Positions 1-6,023 of a stretch of DNA of 6,023 nt are shown here, one piece after another (position 1 is the stretch's first letter; each line of letters begins with the position of its first letter). This DNA comes from Bacteroidota bacterium (GTDB lineage Bacteria; Bacteroidota; Ignavibacteria; UBA10030). A program made the translations under genes and the position numbers. The stretch is from positions 326 through 6,348 of the forward strand of contig DMMN01000206.1 of NCBI GenBank assembly GCA_003453835.1. The letters run 5' to 3'. Under the pieces are notes generated by a model. It was not told the origin of the DNA, ran no database searches, and saw only the letters and a list, made by a program, of their open reading frames with translations.

Positions 1-1313
1 GCGACGCCCGGTCGGATGATCGGAAGCTGCTGAAAATTCCGCAAGAGCACGGCGCTCAGCTCCGCCGAGCTTACCCCGAACCACTGGCTCAAGATCGACC
101 CGTAGACCGAGCGGAAATCATACTGCATTTTCAGATTCCCATTCGTCAAGTCGGTCAAGCTCGGGTTGGTACCGATGATACCTGTGGAGGTGCTGTTGAT
201 CGATTTTCCGAAAACAAACATCGGCGCCGCAGTCCCGTGGTCGGTGCCAAGGCTGGCATTGGATTGAACACGGCGGCCAAATTCGGAGAACGTCATCCCA
301 ATCACTCGATCCTCCAGGCGGTTTGTCGAGGTGCTCAAAAACTTGACGTCGTTCTGAAACGCCGCGACCGCATCGGAGAGCCGCTGCAATAAGGTCGCGT
401 GAGTGCCCGTCGTCTTATCGGTTTGGTTGACTTGCGACGAGTGGTTGTCGAATCCCCCGAGGTTGACGATGTAGATTCTCGTCTTTAGACCTCCGCCGAC
501 GAGCCGGGCGACTATCTTCAGTTGATCGGCAAGCGTGTTTCCTGTCGGGTAGGCAGATTGCTGAGTGACGCGATCCGCCGCGGCCTTCACCTGCGTGGCA
601 TATTGCTGCGACTGGACAGCGATCCGGCGTATGTACGTAAGCTCCCGGCCTGCGGGCGTTTGTGGCGCCGTGTCAGTCCCACCCGTCGGCACCCCGTTGA
701 CAAGCTGATAGAACGTCTCGGGACTCTGAATGGAGATTCCCATCGAGCGACCCGGGCCTTGTAGTGAGAGGGATGTGACTGCCCCGATTTGTATCGCCAG
801 GGGATCCGGCATTACCTGGTTCGGATATCCATCGGGGTAGTCCGAAAACTCGGCATTGAGGTACCGTCCTGCCCAACCGTCGTTGAGGTACTCGTTTGAA
901 TTCGCGGCGGTCAGCCAAATGTCCATAGCACGGAAGTGCGAGAGGTTCGGATTTGGATACGATACGCCTTGAATGACGGTGAGCTTCCCGTCGTCGTAAA
1001 GTTGTTTCATACCTGTCATCTTCGGATGGAGCCCCGTCGCGTTCGTCAACTTCAACACCGAGGTGTCTGGAAGAGCGATGTTGCTCCGGAGATTATTGTA
1101 TGGAGAGAGTTGATCGAGCGGAATAACGGTATTGATGCCGTCGTTCCCTCCCCCAAGCTGGATGAGGACGAGAACGCGATCCGTTGCCGTCTCGGCACTA
1201 AGAAGCGCCTCAAGGAACGGTGAGCGCCCATATGCCCGGAGGGGAAACCCGCTCACAAGGAAGGGTAAAGCTGTAACGGGAACTACGCTTCGAATGAAGT
1301 CTCTTCGTTTCAT
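1..1313 (-). CDS. DUF1501 family exported protein with Tat signal (3' end outside window)
   Basis: I read 437 codons from the ATG at 1313 with no stop before the left edge, so the C-terminus is missing. The start is set by AAAGGGG at 1318-1324, four bases upstream. The N-terminus MKRRDFIRS is a twin-arginine box, followed by a hydrophobic stretch (VVPVTALPFLVSGFPL), so Tat export is likely. Family hallmarks are LIQLGGGNDGINTVIPL (about residues 53-69), QGVSYPNPNLSHFRAMDIW (about 115-133), LGGFDNHSSQ (near 285-294) and EFGRR followed by GTDHGTAAPMFVFG (about 343-369). DUF1501 belongs to the alkaline phosphatase/sulfatase-like superfamily, and the D/H motifs sit where metal ligands lie in that fold; no substrate is established. 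The gene follows the DUF1800 gene by 39 nt, the usual pairing, so they are probably co-transcribed. In Bacteroidota-like lineages such proteins may end in a T9SS sorting domain, which would lie outside the window. Confidence 0.93.
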   Translation of the reverse strand, partial: MKRRDFIRSVVPVTALPFLVSGFPLRAYGRSPFLEALLSAETATDRVLVLIQLGGGNDGINTVIPLDQLSPYNNLRSNIALPDTSVLKLTNATGLHPKMTGMKQLYDDGKLTVIQGVSYPNPNLSHFRAMDIWLTAANSNEYLNDGWAGRYLNAEFSDYPDGYPNQVMPDPLAIQIGAVTSLSLQGPGRSMGISIQSPETFYQLVNGVPTGGTDTAPQTPAGRELTYIRRIAVQSQQYATQVKAAADRVTQQSAYPTGNTLADQLKIVARLVGGGLKTRIYIVNLGGFDNHSSQVNQTDKTTGTHATLLQRLSDAVAAFQNDVKFLSTSTNRLEDRVIGMTFSEFGRRVQSNASLGTDHGTAAPMFVFGKSINSTSTGIIGTNPSLTDLTNGNLKMQYDFRSVYGSILSQWFGVSSAELSAVLLRNFQQLPIIRPGV

Positions 1314-1352
1314 GAATCCCCTTTGTAGAAAATGATGCCCGTTCCGGGACGG

Positions 1353-3107
1353 TCAGGCCAACTGATATTCGGCAAGTCGCAGCATGAACTTCAGCAGCGG
1401 ATCGAGCATTTTCAGTACCAGGTTTCTGTTCGTCGCTGTGTTGCCCCCGGGAGCATGATAGGCGTTCCACGTGTCGGTCCAGTTGTACTCCCCTCCCCTT
1501 GCCAAACCCATCACATTGTAGATCAAGTAGTCCTTCTGGTTTTGCGTGAGCGGGATGGGGAAGAGATCGACCGCAAGTTCCTCGATCAGCTCACGTGGAT
1601 CGGACGGAATAGCCATTGTGGAGACGTAGGCGATCCTGTCGAACGTCAACCCGCCAAGTCCAGAGAAGAGGAGATCGGAGAATTGGCCGCGCAGCGGCAA
1701 CGTTGCGGTGCTGATCCAGAGCTCATAGAAATCGGGTGTTTGATAGTACGCCGGCCAACCGGCCACCCCCGGAGGATCCAGCAAGTTCATCTGCAGGTTT
1801 GCCGCGCGCGTTCGCAAATCGTTGAAGGGCCGGTAGTATGCAGTCGTTGAAAGCGCTGGAGTCACAATGCCGAGACGGCGAATCGTTCCAACCACAAAGT
1901 CGATCGGACTCTTGATCACACAACCAATGTTGTTGTCGTCAAAGAAATGTGCACTCTTCAGCAATGTGTCGAGCACCGGCTTTACCTCGTAGTTGTTGGC
2001 ATAGAGGATGTCTGCAAGCGGAGCGATGACATTTTGCTCGGCGTTCGCATCGATATCGTAGAATACAAACCAGCGGTAAAGCTTTCGACAGAGATACCTT
2101 GCCGTCTCCTTCTGAGAGAAGATCATATCGAGAAGATCATCGAGTTCCAACGCTCCATCTGCGCCGGTTCTTCCCTGTATGACGCGATTTCCGTAGGTGT
2201 AGGAAAACGTCTTCGGTGTCGAATCGTGACGGGTCGGAAGAAAGCTGGAGCCGATGGTTGCGCTGTTCACATTCCGATATGACGTTGCCGTTGCCCCGGC
2301 CGGAATGTCCGTCCAACCCGTCAGGACCCGTGCTGCGGCTTTCACATCCGCCTCAGTGTACGTGGTGTAGCTGATGTTGAGCGGATTGGCCGGATCGACA
2401 GTCTGCGTTCCCTTCCCGATCGTGAAGAGCTCTTGAAGCTCTCGCGCGAAGTTCTCATCGGGGACGTTCCTTCCATCACCTCTGTTCGCGTAGCCATTCA
2501 GATAGCGCAGCATTGCGGGATCGAGAGTCACGGCCTTCATCAACTGCTTGATGTTGCCAAGGGCGTATTGCCTGAACAAGGAGTTTTGTCGGTACAAGTA
2601 GCGGCTATCTTGAACGTCCACGTATTCCGTCGGAAAGTGGTTGTGCCAGAAGAGCACCATTCTTTCGCGAAGGGAGATTCCCTGATTGACCATCAGACCC
2701 ACCCACCACGCCTTTAGGTAGGAGGAGTACACACCGTCATTGGTCGGTTCGTACACTCCGTTTAGCCAAGTCACGCCGCTTGGACCGATGGGTGGTGGGG
2801 GAGGTTGCTGATTGGCTAGAAGCGCACTCATAGATGTGTCAAGAGTGCTGGAGGCGAGCAGATTAACGTCGCTGCGATTGTGTCCGAAAGTCGTTCGCCT
2901 CAACAGATGCGCCGCAGCCTTTGCATTCCACGGTCCGGAAAACCGCTCTAGCCCAGTGGTTGTGCGAAGGAATTTCCGGCCACTGGGAGTCGACGCAGAC
3001 CTTTCTCCCGAAGCCGGATGGTCTTGGTCGGCCTCAATTGGCTCTAAGGTCTCTTCTGGATGTTCTGATCGCCCGGAGTGCGTAGAGAGGAAATCGCGTC
3101 GATTCAT
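1353..3107 (-). CDS. DUF1800 family protein, partner of the DUF1501 gene
   Basis: This is a 584-residue protein using the ATG at 3107. A TTG at 3125 would add six residues, but the ATG has GAGAG five bases upstream, and the predicted promoter would place the TTG at the very start of the mRNA. DUF1800 hallmarks in order: AAHLLRRTTFG (65-75), FWHNHF (153-158), DPAMLRYLNG (196-205), DENFARELQELFTIG (217-231), YTEADVKAAARVLTGW (250-265), ARYLCRKLYRWFVF (336-349) and LLDPPGVAGW (442-451). It ends in EYQLA, as family members commonly do. The N-terminus MNRRDFLS resembles a twin-arginine box, but residues 10-50 are hydrophilic, so no complete signal peptide is visible. A run of five prolines lies at 102-106. 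Molecular function is unknown; the conserved pairing with DUF1501 suggests a joint extracytoplasmic role. Domain identity is firm, localisation is not. Confidence 0.95.
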   Translation of the reverse strand: MNRRDFLSTHSGRSEHPEETLEPIEADQDHPASGERSASTPSGRKFLRTTTGLERFSGPWNAKAAAHLLRRTTFGHNRSDVNLLASSTLDTSMSALLANQQPPPPPIGPSGVTWLNGVYEPTNDGVYSSYLKAWWVGLMVNQGISLRERMVLFWHNHFPTEYVDVQDSRYLYRQNSLFRQYALGNIKQLMKAVTLDPAMLRYLNGYANRGDGRNVPDENFARELQELFTIGKGTQTVDPANPLNISYTTYTEADVKAAARVLTGWTDIPAGATATSYRNVNSATIGSSFLPTRHDSTPKTFSYTYGNRVIQGRTGADGALELDDLLDMIFSQKETARYLCRKLYRWFVFYDIDANAEQNVIAPLADILYANNYEVKPVLDTLLKSAHFFDDNNIGCVIKSPIDFVVGTIRRLGIVTPALSTTAYYRPFNDLRTRAANLQMNLLDPPGVAGWPAYYQTPDFYELWISTATLPLRGQFSDLLFSGLGGLTFDRIAYVSTMAIPSDPRELIEELAVDLFPIPLTQNQKDYLIYNVMGLARGGEYNWTDTWNAYHAPGGNTATNRNLVLKMLDPLLKFMLRLAEYQLA

Positions 3108-3112
3108 GTGAT

Positions 3113-3117
3113 CTCTC
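3113..3117 (-). promoter_or_regulatory. Ribosome binding site deciding the DUF1800 start
   Basis: GAGAG on the minus strand lies five bases before the ATG at 3107. It supports that ATG over the in-frame TTG at 3125. It is weaker than the AGGAGG sites before the other genes here. Confidence 0.55.
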
Positions 3118-3130
3118 GTTCCCAAAGAAG

Positions 3131-3162
3131 CAAAAGTAGGTTTGTTCCCATTCCTGATACAA
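3131..3162 (-). promoter_or_regulatory. Possible Bacteroidota-type promoter for DUF1800-DUF1501
   Basis: On the minus strand, TTG (3160-3162) is followed after 21 bases by TACTTTTG (3131-3138). This matches the -33 TTG and -7 TAnnTTTG consensus described for the primary sigma factor of Bacteroidota. The transcript would begin near 3125, giving a leader of about 18 nt before the ATG at 3107. The match is exact in the -7 box but the motifs are short, so chance is possible, and the phylum itself is inferred. No clear E. coli-type -35/-10 pair was seen in the gap. Confidence 0.35.
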
Positions 3163-3305
3163 CGTGTGAGTGCGCAGATTCACGGGTACTACAAGACGTT
3201 ACAAGGCTATGGTAATAACTTTTCTCATTAGTAACACTGAGAATGATCGAAGTTTAACGACCCGCTTGCTGGGGGTCAACGACTGTCAGATATGAAAACA
3301 AAGGA

Positions 3306-3331
3306 GCCGAAGCTCCGGTGAGAGCTTCGGC
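3306..3331 (-). terminator. Rho-independent terminator after the PspC gene
   Basis: A perfect 10-bp inverted repeat (GCCGAAGCTC / GAGCTTCGGC) encloses a six-base loop. On the minus strand it is followed by TCCTTTGTTTTC, a T-rich tract. It lies about 50 nt after the PspC stop codon and before the DUF1800 promoter region, so it would end the DUF4097-PspC transcript and insulate the next unit. On the plus strand the tract after the stem is CCTAATTTG, a poorer match, so the minus orientation is preferred. Confidence 0.8.
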
Positions 3332-3380
3332 CCTAATTTGCTCAAATTCAATGAGTTATGGGAAGGAGGATCTTCTATAC

Positions 3381-3587
3381 CTAAGGCCCCGTGTCGGATT
3401 GGGAGCCCTCGGGGACAATGAACCAAGCGATGATGTAGCCCAGCAGTACGGGGATGATTCCTGTGGCAAGGAACATGACAATGGTCAATAGTCTGATGAT
3501 CGTTGGATCAACATCCAGCATTTCTCCGATGCCCCCGCAGACTCCCCCCATCTTTCTGTTATTTCTTGATCGGTATAGGCGTTTCAT
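3381..3587 (-). CDS. Small PspC-domain inner-membrane protein
   Basis: This 68-residue protein consists almost entirely of one PspC domain. The N-terminal part MKRLYRSRNNRKMGGVCGGI gives the basic, glycine-rich entry typical of the family. It continues with a DVDPTIIRLL motif (25-34), a hydrophobic segment (about 32-57) and WFIVPE (55-60). AGGAGG lies four bases before the ATG. In Proteobacteria PspC is a membrane sensor of the phage-shock envelope-stress response; short stand-alone PspC proteins in other phyla are not characterised in detail, so the symbol is withheld. The gene follows the DUF4097 gene by 127 nt and precedes a strong terminator. These two domains are often found as neighbours, which suggests a joint envelope role. 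The C-terminal tail of about eight polar residues is short, so there is no large periplasmic or cytoplasmic domain. Confidence 0.93.
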   Translation of the reverse strand: MKRLYRSRNNRKMGGVCGGIGEMLDVDPTIIRLLTIVMFLATGIIPVLLGYIIAWFIVPEGSQSDTGP

Positions 3588-3714
3588 TGGACCTCCTGAT
3601 TCTAGTGTGTAGACATGACGGATCTAGTAGAAAAGGGTCTGCTCCAGGTTCTTGCCATTATTCCTTAACAATTCTGACGCCGAGTGGATCGGTTGGGCTG
3701 CCGGATCATGGCGA

Positions 3715-4518
3715 TCAGCGTTGAGCCAGGCGGATCGTCCCTTTTGATGTTTTCAGCGACACCGTCGGTCCGCCGCCGTTCACTGGACCCCGGTAGTCGT
3801 ATTCGCGATCCCGCCGGCTCGCTGTCCTTCGTTCGAGATCGAAATCGGAGTCAAACCTCCCCCTTCTGCCGATATCGGCATCCAGCTCGAATCCCTTCCC
3901 TTTCGGCAGCTTCACTTCGATCTCGCCTTTGTATGTCTCGAAGCTGCTCCGGGCATTGAGGTTCACGAAATCAGCCCATACTTCGCCCTTGTACGTTTCA
4001 AGCGTCAGAGAGCCGTCGAGGTTCAGGACATCGACTCTTCCCTTGTACGTCTCAATATCAGCATTCGACTTCAGATCCGAGACTTTGATCTCGGACTTGT
4101 AGTCTTTGATTCTGAGTTGGGCGGTCCGGGGCATTTTGATCGTGTAGTGAACAAGGGGAAGGCTCCCCCAATCACCATCGAAGATTCCCCAGAAACCTCC
4201 GTGATGGCGCCGGACTTTGTCGTACTCAGATTTGATACGAACCGAAGTTGGCGTCGCATCGATTCTCACTTCCGTGTCCCGAATCCTTTCCTCGGCATAG
4301 CGACCATGGTCATCGGATTCGATCCTGGCGAAGATTTCGATCTCCCCCTTCTCCCACGTCGTCACGGTTACGCTCCCTTTGTAGGTATCGATGGAGACTC
4401 TCCCATCAGCAGAGAGCGGAACGGTTTTCTTTACCTCTCTCGTTTCCTGCCCATACGACAGGCCGACAAGCAAGCCGAAGAGAACAGTGACGAGAGTCCG
4501 CAGATACGATTGTGCCAT
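3715..4518 (-). CDS. Secreted DUF4097 family beta-solenoid protein
   Basis: This 267-residue protein starts with a signal peptide: a hydrophobic stretch at about 8-20 and likely cleavage near SYG-Q (23/24). There is no lipobox cysteine, so it should be soluble in the periplasm or outside the cell. The body is beta-rich, with repeated rungs built on YKG: DTYKGSVTV (44-52), KDYKSEIKV (138-146), ETYKGRVDV (156-164), ETYKGEVWA (174-182) and ETYKGEIEV (194-202). It ends in a family-like VNGGGPTVSLKTSKGTIRL. A Gly/aromatic loop, HHGGFWGIFDGDWGS (105-119), and an Arg/Asp-rich stretch (218-243) interrupt the fold. DUF4097 is called a putative adhesin, but its role is unproven. AGGAGG lies nine bases before the ATG, on the long side. 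The PspC gene follows downstream, pointing to an envelope-stress or surface function. Confidence 0.88.
   Translation of the reverse strand: MAQSYLRTLVTVLFGLLVGLSYGQETREVKKTVPLSADGRVSIDTYKGSVTVTTWEKGEIEIFARIESDDHGRYAEERIRDTEVRIDATPTSVRIKSEYDKVRRHHGGFWGIFDGDWGSLPLVHYTIKMPRTAQLRIKDYKSEIKVSDLKSNADIETYKGRVDVLNLDGSLTLETYKGEVWADFVNLNARSSFETYKGEIEVKLPKGKGFELDADIGRRGRFDSDFDLERRTASRRDREYDYRGPVNGGGPTVSLKTSKGTIRLAQR
3904..4107 (-). repeat. YKG rung repeats within the DUF4097 gene
   Basis: Four successive units (residues 138, 156, 174 and 194 onward; spacing 18, 18 and 20) share the pattern (D/E)-(T)-Y-K-(G/S)-x-(I/V)-x-V. At DNA level the units are only partly alike, for example CTTGTACGT versus TTTGTATGT on the plus strand. 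This fits protein-level solenoid rungs rather than a recent DNA duplication. A fifth, separate copy is near residue 44 and a degenerate one (KTSKG) near residue 256. Confidence 0.8.
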
Positions 4519-4565
4519 AGGATGCTACCTCCTGGATGTTGATTCGGAAAGAACCCAGAACTACC

Positions 4566-4591
4566 TACGGCAAATGGACTTTCGAAGTTTC
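4566..4591 (-). promoter_or_regulatory. Possible ECF-sigma-like promoter for DUF4097-PspC
   Basis: On the minus strand, GAAAC (4587-4591) is followed after 17 bases by CGTA (4566-4569). This resembles the AAC-containing -35 and CGT-type -10 boxes of ECF sigma factors. It would give a leader of roughly 40 nt. The motifs are short and degenerate, and no ECF gene is in the window, so this is tentative. The rest of the 148-bp gap 4519-4666 holds the AGGAGG site (4528-4533) and no clear terminator for the DUF4198 gene. Confidence 0.2.
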
Positions 4592-4666
4592 AGCACGGTT
4601 GGGGAAACGAGAAGGGTCGGATGTGGTCTTTTCGTCTTCCACAACATGAGAATGCATGTCTGATCG

Positions 4667-5473
4667 CTATCGAACATCAAAAGTCACTGAGGCCCACCAA
4701 CTCTCCCAGTCTGCTTCTCGCAAACCTGTCGTCGGGAGCATGTGAACTGTTCGGACAAGCCAAGCGCCCGTGTTGGTCAATCGAAACGTCACGATGCCAT
4801 TCCTGTCCGTGCGAGCTGACTGTGCGTACGTATCGGCCTTCTTCGTTGCGCCTGCGTATGTTGCGGAGACGTGCGCATCTTCGAGAGGCTCACCGCGGAA
4901 CAAGAGCCGGAATCGGACGCTCTCACCCCTCTTCTTCAAATACGGATTGTCGAGCGGGACAAGTTCCATCGACTGACCGACGATGCTCTTGACGGACTCC
5001 TCCTCTCCCTTTCCGGCGGCGACAAGCGTCTTGAGGTATCGCGAGTATCTTTCCCTCCCCGGCTTGCCTTGCTCGTTCCGCTCGGCTCGAAGCTTCAGGA
5101 CGTGGTCCAATCCCTCCGACTTCAGATACTGAGCGAACTTCTTCGGCTCAATCTCGATGAAGCGTGCAGACCAATCAACGGCGACAAGATGGGTTCCCGG
5201 TTCTTTCATCTCGATGAGAATCCCCGAAGAATCTTGCACAAACGGACGAGGGAGTAGCACGCTCTTTGATCCGGAGTACCAGTGCTCCAGCCTCTGAACC
5301 CGGTCGGGATTCCACGCGACGCTCTTTCCCGGGAAGTAATCGTCTACGTGAACTGCGATTTTGGCCTGCTCACCCGGCTTTACCCGAAACGGTTTAGAGA
5401 TAAGGAAACAATCGTGCGCCAAAGCCTCGAAAGCGAGAAGACACAACAGAATGAGGATGGTGGTCTGCTTCAT
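4667..5473 (-). CDS. Secreted DUF4198 (NikM-like) protein
   Basis: This is a 268-residue protein with a clear signal peptide (KQTTILILLCLLAFEALA), likely cleaved after A19, so the mature chain would begin HDCFLIS. It matches DUF4198 throughout: PFRVKPGE with VHVDDYFPGK (28-50), a central helical RERYSRYLKTL (140-150), GQSMELVPLDNPY (166-178), FRGEPLEDAHV (192-202), RTDRNGIVTF (221-230) and a C-terminal RTVHM...WESWWASVTF (241-265). Related proteins include the periplasmic parts of Ni/Co uptake systems. The family's N-terminal and C-terminal histidines (here H20 and H244) are candidate metal ligands, but no transporter gene is visible here. AAGGAGG lies six bases before the ATG, within a 27-nt gap after the upstream gene, suggesting co-transcription. 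A general metal-binding or adhesin-like envelope role is the safest reading. Confidence 0.85.
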   Translation of the reverse strand: MKQTTILILLCLLAFEALAHDCFLISKPFRVKPGEQAKIAVHVDDYFPGKSVAWNPDRVQRLEHWYSGSKSVLLPRPFVQDSSGILIEMKEPGTHLVAVDWSARFIEIEPKKFAQYLKSEGLDHVLKLRAERNEQGKPGRERYSRYLKTLVAAGKGEEESVKSIVGQSMELVPLDNPYLKKRGESVRFRLLFRGEPLEDAHVSATYAGATKKADTYAQSARTDRNGIVTFRLTNTGAWLVRTVHMLPTTGLREADWESWWASVTFDVR

Positions 5474-5500
5474 CTGGGACCTCCTTCGCGATGTGGGAAT

Positions 5501-6023
5501 TTACTTTGATCCTCGGTCGTTGGCCGATTCGATTCGCCGATGCGGCTCGATTTCCCGACCGTCGGCAAATCGACAATCCCCAAGCTTTAGGATGTCGTTC
5601 CCTGCCGCAGAGGGGAGAGTTGACAAAGCTCTCATCACCTCTGCCTTAACCGTCAGACTCAAGATCGGGAACGGGATGTCGATGTGCCGTTCGTCCTCGC
5701 GGAGGGAGTAGATTTCAAAGATCAGCATCCCGAAGTACTTCTTGAGAGTGTCGATGTAAGGATCCTGCGCCACCGCGTGGAGAAAGATCATCACCTGCCG
5801 TCGAAACTGTCCCGCTGCATTCTCATCGCCGGCTGCGATCCAGCTCAGCTCGCCAACCTGCAATCGAATGTGTAGTTCCCGGATCGAAGGATCAAGCACG
5901 GTGGTTTCGACCTTCGAGAAAAACGGGTGACGCTTCTGGTAGGACTGATCGAGCCTCCACGCGTCCAACACCGGTGTTGTCTCGCCGCGCTCGAGAACCT
6001 CAAGCTCGGTCCGAACAAACTCC
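5501..6023 (-). CDS. Hypothetical protein, C-terminal 173 residues (5' end outside window)
   Basis: The frame is open to the right edge: it begins EFVRTELEVLERGETTPVLD and reaches TAA at 5501. A GTG at 5971 could serve as a start, but the in-frame sequence before it (ELEVLERGETTPV) reads like normal protein and has no obvious ribosome site, so an upstream start is preferred. I do not recognise the family. The visible part is charged and mixed alpha/beta in look: LHIRLQVGELSWIAAGDENA is followed by an amphipathic region (MIFLHAVAQDPYIDTLKKYF), then IPFPILSLTVKAEVMRAL, and a polar tail. No transmembrane segment is evident in this part, and a signal peptide, if any, would be outside. Its stop lies 27 nt before the DUF4198 start, so the two are probably one operon and may act together. 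Confidence 0.7.
   Translation of the reverse strand, partial: EFVRTELEVLERGETTPVLDAWRLDQSYQKRHPFFSKVETTVLDPSIRELHIRLQVGELSWIAAGDENAAGQFRRQVMIFLHAVAQDPYIDTLKKYFGMLIFEIYSLREDERHIDIPFPILSLTVKAEVMRALSTLPSAAGNDILKLGDCRFADGREIEPHRRIESANDRGSK

Noticed and set aside
1332..1850. 172-codon plus-strand open frame
   Set aside because: It lies antisense within the DUF1800 gene, has no recognisable domain, and the minus frame shows clear family motifs throughout, so it is a shadow frame.
3108..3125. TTG start six codons upstream of the DUF1800 ATG
   Set aside because: No ribosome site precedes it, and it would coincide with the predicted transcript start; the ATG at 3107 has a spaced GAGAG.
3222..3243. 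TTCTCA / TGAGAA inverted repeat in the gap before DUF1800
   Set aside because: It has only six pairs with a 10-base loop in AT-rich DNA and is not centred on the candidate promoter; an operator cannot be argued from one copy.
3259..3277. GACCC / GGGTC hairpin flanked by AACGAC direct copies (3256-3261 and 3278-3283)
   Set aside because: The stem is five pairs with no T tract; the stronger hairpin at 3306-3331 explains termination.
4117..4542. 141-codon plus-strand open frame across the DUF4097 gene
   Set aside because: It is antisense to the signal peptide and solenoid rungs and reads as arbitrary composition; no ribosome site or domain supports it.
4644..4659. ACATG / CATGT hairpin just after the DUF4198 stop
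   Set aside because: The stem is five pairs, AT-rich and without a T tract, so it is not a convincing terminator; the DUF4198 transcript end remains unknown.

Overview
The window carries six protein genes, all on the minus strand, so transcription runs from high to low coordinates. The genes at both edges are cut by the window. GC content looks to be about half, codon use looks uniform, and I see no RNA genes, mobile elements or CRISPR. The organism is probably a free-living member of the Bacteroidota/Chlorobiota/Ignavibacteria side of the FCB group. Three things point there: the paired DUF1800 and DUF1501 exported proteins have the sequence flavour seen in those phyla, a DUF4097-PspC pair is present, and a TAnnTTTG promoter-like element lies before the DUF1800 gene. 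Most starts have a strong AGGAGG-type ribosome site, which fits Chlorobiota/Ignavibacteria better than classic Bacteroidia. This placement is inference.

Layout in transcription order. (1) 6023-4667: the 3' part of an unrecognised gene, then after 27 nt a gene for a secreted DUF4198 (NikM-like) protein; these two probably form an operon. (2) 4518-3381: a secreted DUF4097 beta-solenoid protein with repeated YKG rungs, then a 68-residue PspC-domain membrane protein. The unit is closed by a good intrinsic terminator (hairpin 3306-3331) and may start at an ECF-sigma-like promoter near 4566-4591. (3) 3107-1: a DUF1800 protein and, 39 nt later, a DUF1501 protein with a Tat signal. Their possible Bacteroidota-type promoter lies just upstream of the DUF1800 start. 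The DUF1501 gene runs off the left edge.

Working picture: all three units concern the cell envelope or the outside of the cell. DUF1800 and DUF1501 are a recurrent exported pair of unknown biochemical role. DUF4097 and PspC suggest an envelope-stress or surface module. DUF4198 proteins are linked to divalent metal handling, and this one would begin with histidine after signal cleavage. No clearly new system is visible. The points most worth following are the DUF1800 N-terminus (a twin-arginine box with no hydrophobic segment), the YKG solenoid next to PspC, and the unidentified gene upstream of DUF4198.
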